This document shows positions 23,926 to 25,174 of a stretch of DNA of 25,174 bases, in pieces. Under the pieces are notes generated by a model. The model ran no database searches. It saw nothing but the letters and a program-made list of their open reading frames with translations, and was not told where the DNA came from. Positions within the stretch are counted from its first letter, which is position 1; each line of letters starts with the position of its first letter. Source of the stretch: a virus; the IMG/VR virus record IMGVR_UViG_3300044646_001223, positions 1-25,174 of that record, one strand, 5' to 3'. The position numbers and the translations under genes were made by a program.

Positions 23926-24001
23926 GTGTTTCAAATTTGTAATTTGCACCAGGAGTTTGGCATTTTGTTTTTGTTTCGATTAAATTAATTAAATCTCTCA
24001 T
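23864..24001 (-). CDS. Small frame (45 aa), possibly the 5' half of a frameshifted gene
   Basis: A 45-aa frame from ATG 24001: MRDLINLIETKTKCQTPGAN, then YKFETHGKK, after which the frame reads SCVNNYTTIHFRIIRR and stops. AAGGA lies 6 bases before the ATG. The ribosome site is in the loop of an 8-base-pair hairpin whose right arm ends at the first base of the ATG. The first 29 residues look protein-like and the rest less so, which suggests a shift at the A7 run into the frame of 23791-23925. The gene lies immediately beside HEG2 and reads away from it. Confidence 0.5.
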   Translation of the reverse strand: MRDLINLIETKTKCQTPGANYKFETHGKKSCVNNYTTIHFRIIRR

Positions 24002-24023
24002 TGTAGTTCCTTATTAACTACAA
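24001..24023 (-). promoter_or_regulatory. Hairpin over the ribosome site of the small gene at 24001
   Basis: The perfect arms TTGTAGTT and AACTACAA enclose AATAAGG on the minus strand. The Shine-Dalgarno AAGGA is partly in the loop and the right arm ends at the ATG, so folding should reduce initiation. The arms contain the same GTAGTT/AACTAC pair as the two endonuclease leaders. Confidence 0.6.
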
Positions 24024-24031
24024 TATTTATT
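24024..24031 (-). promoter_or_regulatory. Possible late promoter-like motif (AATAAATA)
   Basis: CAATAAATATTG on the minus strand, directly before the hairpin at 24001-24023 and the small frameshifted gene. One mismatch from the T4 late element. If it is used, the transcript would start inside the left arm and the hairpin would be incomplete. Confidence 0.35.
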
Positions 24032-24070
24032 GTTTACAACAGTTAAGCGTTGTGATATAATCAATTAACG

Positions 24071-24079
24071 GATAAATAA
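24071..24079 (+). promoter_or_regulatory. Late promoter motif of HEG2 (GATAAATAA)
   Basis: CGGATAAATAAAG on the plus strand, 66 bases before the ATG, against 68 bases in HEG1. The predicted start is at about 24084, the first base of the leader hairpin. Confidence 0.75.
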
Positions 24080-24083
24080 AGAT

Positions 24084-24111
24084 GTAGTTCGCGGATGGCC
24101 GTCCCAACTAC
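24084..24111 (+). promoter_or_regulatory. Leader hairpin of HEG2 mRNA
   Basis: The arms GTAGTT (24084-24089) and AACTAC (24106-24111) pair. The inner helix is GGA/TCC, possibly extended by a U-G pair around a GGCC loop. The loop differs in sequence and length from HEG1 while both helices are kept, as expected for a selected RNA structure. Confidence 0.7.
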
Positions 24112-24136
24112 TCTAACATTAACAAGGAATGTCAGC

Positions 24137-24892
24137 ATGAATATTTATACAATCTATACAGCCACTAATAAAATAAATGGAAAAAACTATATTGGGTTTG
24201 ATTCAAAATGGCCTAAAAGAAAATACGAACATCATTATAATAGCACAGTTGGCTCATCAAATCAAGTATTCTATAATGCAATACGGAAATACGGATGGGA
24301 TAATTTTGAATGGAACATAATTTATCAATCACATGATGCAGAACATACATTAACAGTAATGGAAAATCATTTCATAAATGAATATCGTAGCTATATTCAT
24401 TTTGAAAATAGTAATGGATATAACATGACATTGGGTGGAGAAGGAATAGTTGGTCATATACATACCCTGGAAACCAGAAATAACATTAGTAATGCATTAT
24501 TAGGAAAAACAAAAGGAAAACCAAAACCGCCTAGATCAGCTGAACACTGTGCAAATATAAGTAAATCTAAACGTGGAAATTGTTATGGTATACAGAATAA
24601 AGGACAAATACCTTGGAATAAGGGGAAATCTGGAGTATATTCAGATGAACAACTACAAAATTTAAGAAACCATGCGATAGGACGTGATAAGGGGAAAGGC
24701 TGGTATAATGATGGTATTAAAGAATATTTTATATTTCCTCATCAAACATTTGATACCTATATAAAAGGAAGAATAAAAAGGTCTAGAAATATGAAACCTA
24801 TTATTTGTCCTCATTGTGGTATATCCGGTAGTGGTGGGAATATGACTAGATACCATTTTGATAATTGTAAAGATAATAAAAAGGGGACATAA
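24137..24892 (+). CDS. GIY-YIG homing endonuclease with NUMOD3-like motifs and C-terminal zinc finger (HEG2)
   Basis: A 251-aa protein. The start at ATG 24137 (MNIYTIYTATNK) is chosen because AAGGA lies 8 bases upstream and it matches the start of HEG1. Residues 3-30 are the GIY-YIG nuclease core (IYT..., NYIGFDSKWPKRKYEH) with R29 and catalytic-type E76 (VMENHFINEY). NUMOD3-like repeats follow at about 108-125 (HTLETRNNISNALLGKTKGK) and 134-147 (SAEHCANISKSKRG), with a third weaker copy near 158-185. The last part (C224-x2-C227-x12-H240-x3-C244, ICPHCGISGSGGNMTRYHF) is a zinc finger seen in phage homing enzymes. It is antisense to its neighbours, has its own late promoter and leader hairpin, and its stop lies in the loop of a terminator. 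It is freestanding. Confidence 0.88.
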   Translation: MNIYTIYTATNKINGKNYIGFDSKWPKRKYEHHYNSTVGSSNQVFYNAIRKYGWDNFEWNIIYQSHDAEHTLTVMENHFINEYRSYIHFENSNGYNMTLGGEGIVGHIHTLETRNNISNALLGKTKGKPKPPRSAEHCANISKSKRGNCYGIQNKGQIPWNKGKSGVYSDEQLQNLRNHAIGRDKGKGWYNDGIKEYFIFPHQTFDTYIKGRIKRSRNMKPIICPHCGISGSGGNMTRYHFDNCKDNKKGT

Positions 24893-24902
24893 AGTCCCCT
24901 TT
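24880..24902. terminator. Bidirectional terminator between HEG2 and pmoC
   Basis: AAAGGGGAC pairs with GTCCCCTTT around ATAAA. The HEG2 stop codon TAA (24890-24892) is in the loop. The T-run is better on the minus strand (TTTTTATT), so it is likely to end pmoC as well. A second small inverted repeat (TAGCATA/TATGCTA) overlaps the pmoC stop at 24906-24926. Confidence 0.8.
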
Positions 24903-24920
24903 CTTCTAGCATATACTGAT

Positions 24921-25174
24921 TTATGCTAAATCGTTTTTCAATAATTTAGCAATGGCTTGTACTTCTGTATTTACTACACCCATTACTGCAAGTGCGGCCC
25001 ATCCAAAGAATACGAACCCATAATGTAAAGGTGCAACAAATAATTCCTCCATAAACCAGAATGTGTGACCCCATTCGTTCAAGCCAACGTTTGGCAAGAT
25101 CATGAAAGGACCGATAACCGCGATCAAATACATCAAATGTAAACCTTCTTGGTATGTAGGCAATCTTGTTTTTG
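24921..25174 (-). CDS. pmoC: Particulate methane monooxygenase subunit C, C-terminal part (runs off right edge)
   Basis: The last 83 residues or so of a membrane protein that reads KTRLPTYQEGLHLMYLIAVI then GPFMILPNVGLNEWGHTFWF and MEELFVAPLHYGFVFFGW. This is the PmoC/AmoC C-terminal region. The set N-x3-H-x13-H (NEWGH...PLH) has the spacing of the Asn227-His231-His245 CuD copper site of Methylococcus PmoC, so a key metal site is intact. Two helices flank it. PmoC and AmoC are hard to separate from a fragment; PmoC is favoured because pmoC-bearing phages of freshwater methanotrophs are known. No start is visible because the gene enters from outside. The TTG at 25163 is internal. It ends 19 bases from the HEG2 terminator, which should also stop its transcript. 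Membrane insertion into host pMMO is inferred. Confidence 0.88.
   Translation of the reverse strand, partial: KTRLPTYQEGLHLMYLIAVIGPFMILPNVGLNEWGHTFWFMEELFVAPLHYGFVFFGWAALAVMGVVNTEVQAIAKLLKNDLA

Noticed and set aside
24095-24136. Upstream start for HEG2 at ATG 24095
   Set aside because: The 14 extra residues would be encoded by the leader hairpin. The ATG at 24137 has the ribosome site and matches the start of HEG1.

Overview
This window looks like part of a large, AT-rich, tailed bacteriophage genome of the T4-like (myovirus) type. The evidence is tail-fibre and baseplate-type genes, T4-style late promoter motifs ((T/G)ATAAATA), tightly packed genes with ATGA overlaps, small phage orphan genes, and two GIY-YIG homing endonuclease genes. 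At the right edge is the 3' part of a gene whose product closely resembles PmoC, the copper-binding subunit of particulate methane monooxygenase (its AmoC relative is the alternative). The phage therefore probably infects an aerobic methanotroph and carries pmoC as an auxiliary metabolic gene. The host assignment is inference.

Layout. (1) 1-15651, almost all minus strand: the virion or tail module. From right to left it holds a giant 3,565-residue structural protein, a 182-aa short fibre-like protein, an 832-aa Ig-repeat protein, a 275-aa fibre-like protein, a 76-aa conserved phage protein, a 169-aa fragment resembling the DNA polymerase III alpha subunit, and the start of another conserved phage protein that runs off the left edge. 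Late promoters precede the giant, 182-aa and 275-aa genes. (2) 15722-16407, plus strand: a zinc-ribbon protein, then a lysine-rich protein with two EF-hand-like loops and an AT-hook-like tail, closed by a strong terminator. (3) 16433-20307, minus strand: a small hypothetical protein, a UV damage endonuclease with its own promoter, a two-helix membrane protein whose start codon lies in a hairpin, and three conserved phage proteins driven by a consensus sigma-70 promoter. (4) 20374-21307, plus strand: a self-contained homing endonuclease cassette. (5) 21312-24001, minus strand: an early-type operon of small genes (MazG-like NTP pyrophosphatase, a capsid-segment-like protein, a ribosomal protein L7/L12 C-terminal-domain-like protein, a zinc ribbon and a membrane peptide) fed by two consensus extended -10 promoters, plus a possibly frameshifted small gene. 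(6) 24071-24902, plus strand: a second homing endonuclease cassette. (7) 24921-25174, minus strand: partial pmoC.

How it fits together. Sigma-70 promoters serve the accessory genes, which are probably early. GATAAATA motifs serve the structural genes and both endonucleases, which are probably late. The most unusual feature is that the two endonuclease cassettes share a 5' leader, made of a late promoter and a conserved hairpin with different loop sequences, although the coding regions have diverged. The same hairpin arms occur again at the start of the gene beside cassette 2. No tRNA, CRISPR array, insertion sequence or rRNA was seen. No gene-free stretch exceeds about 210 bases.
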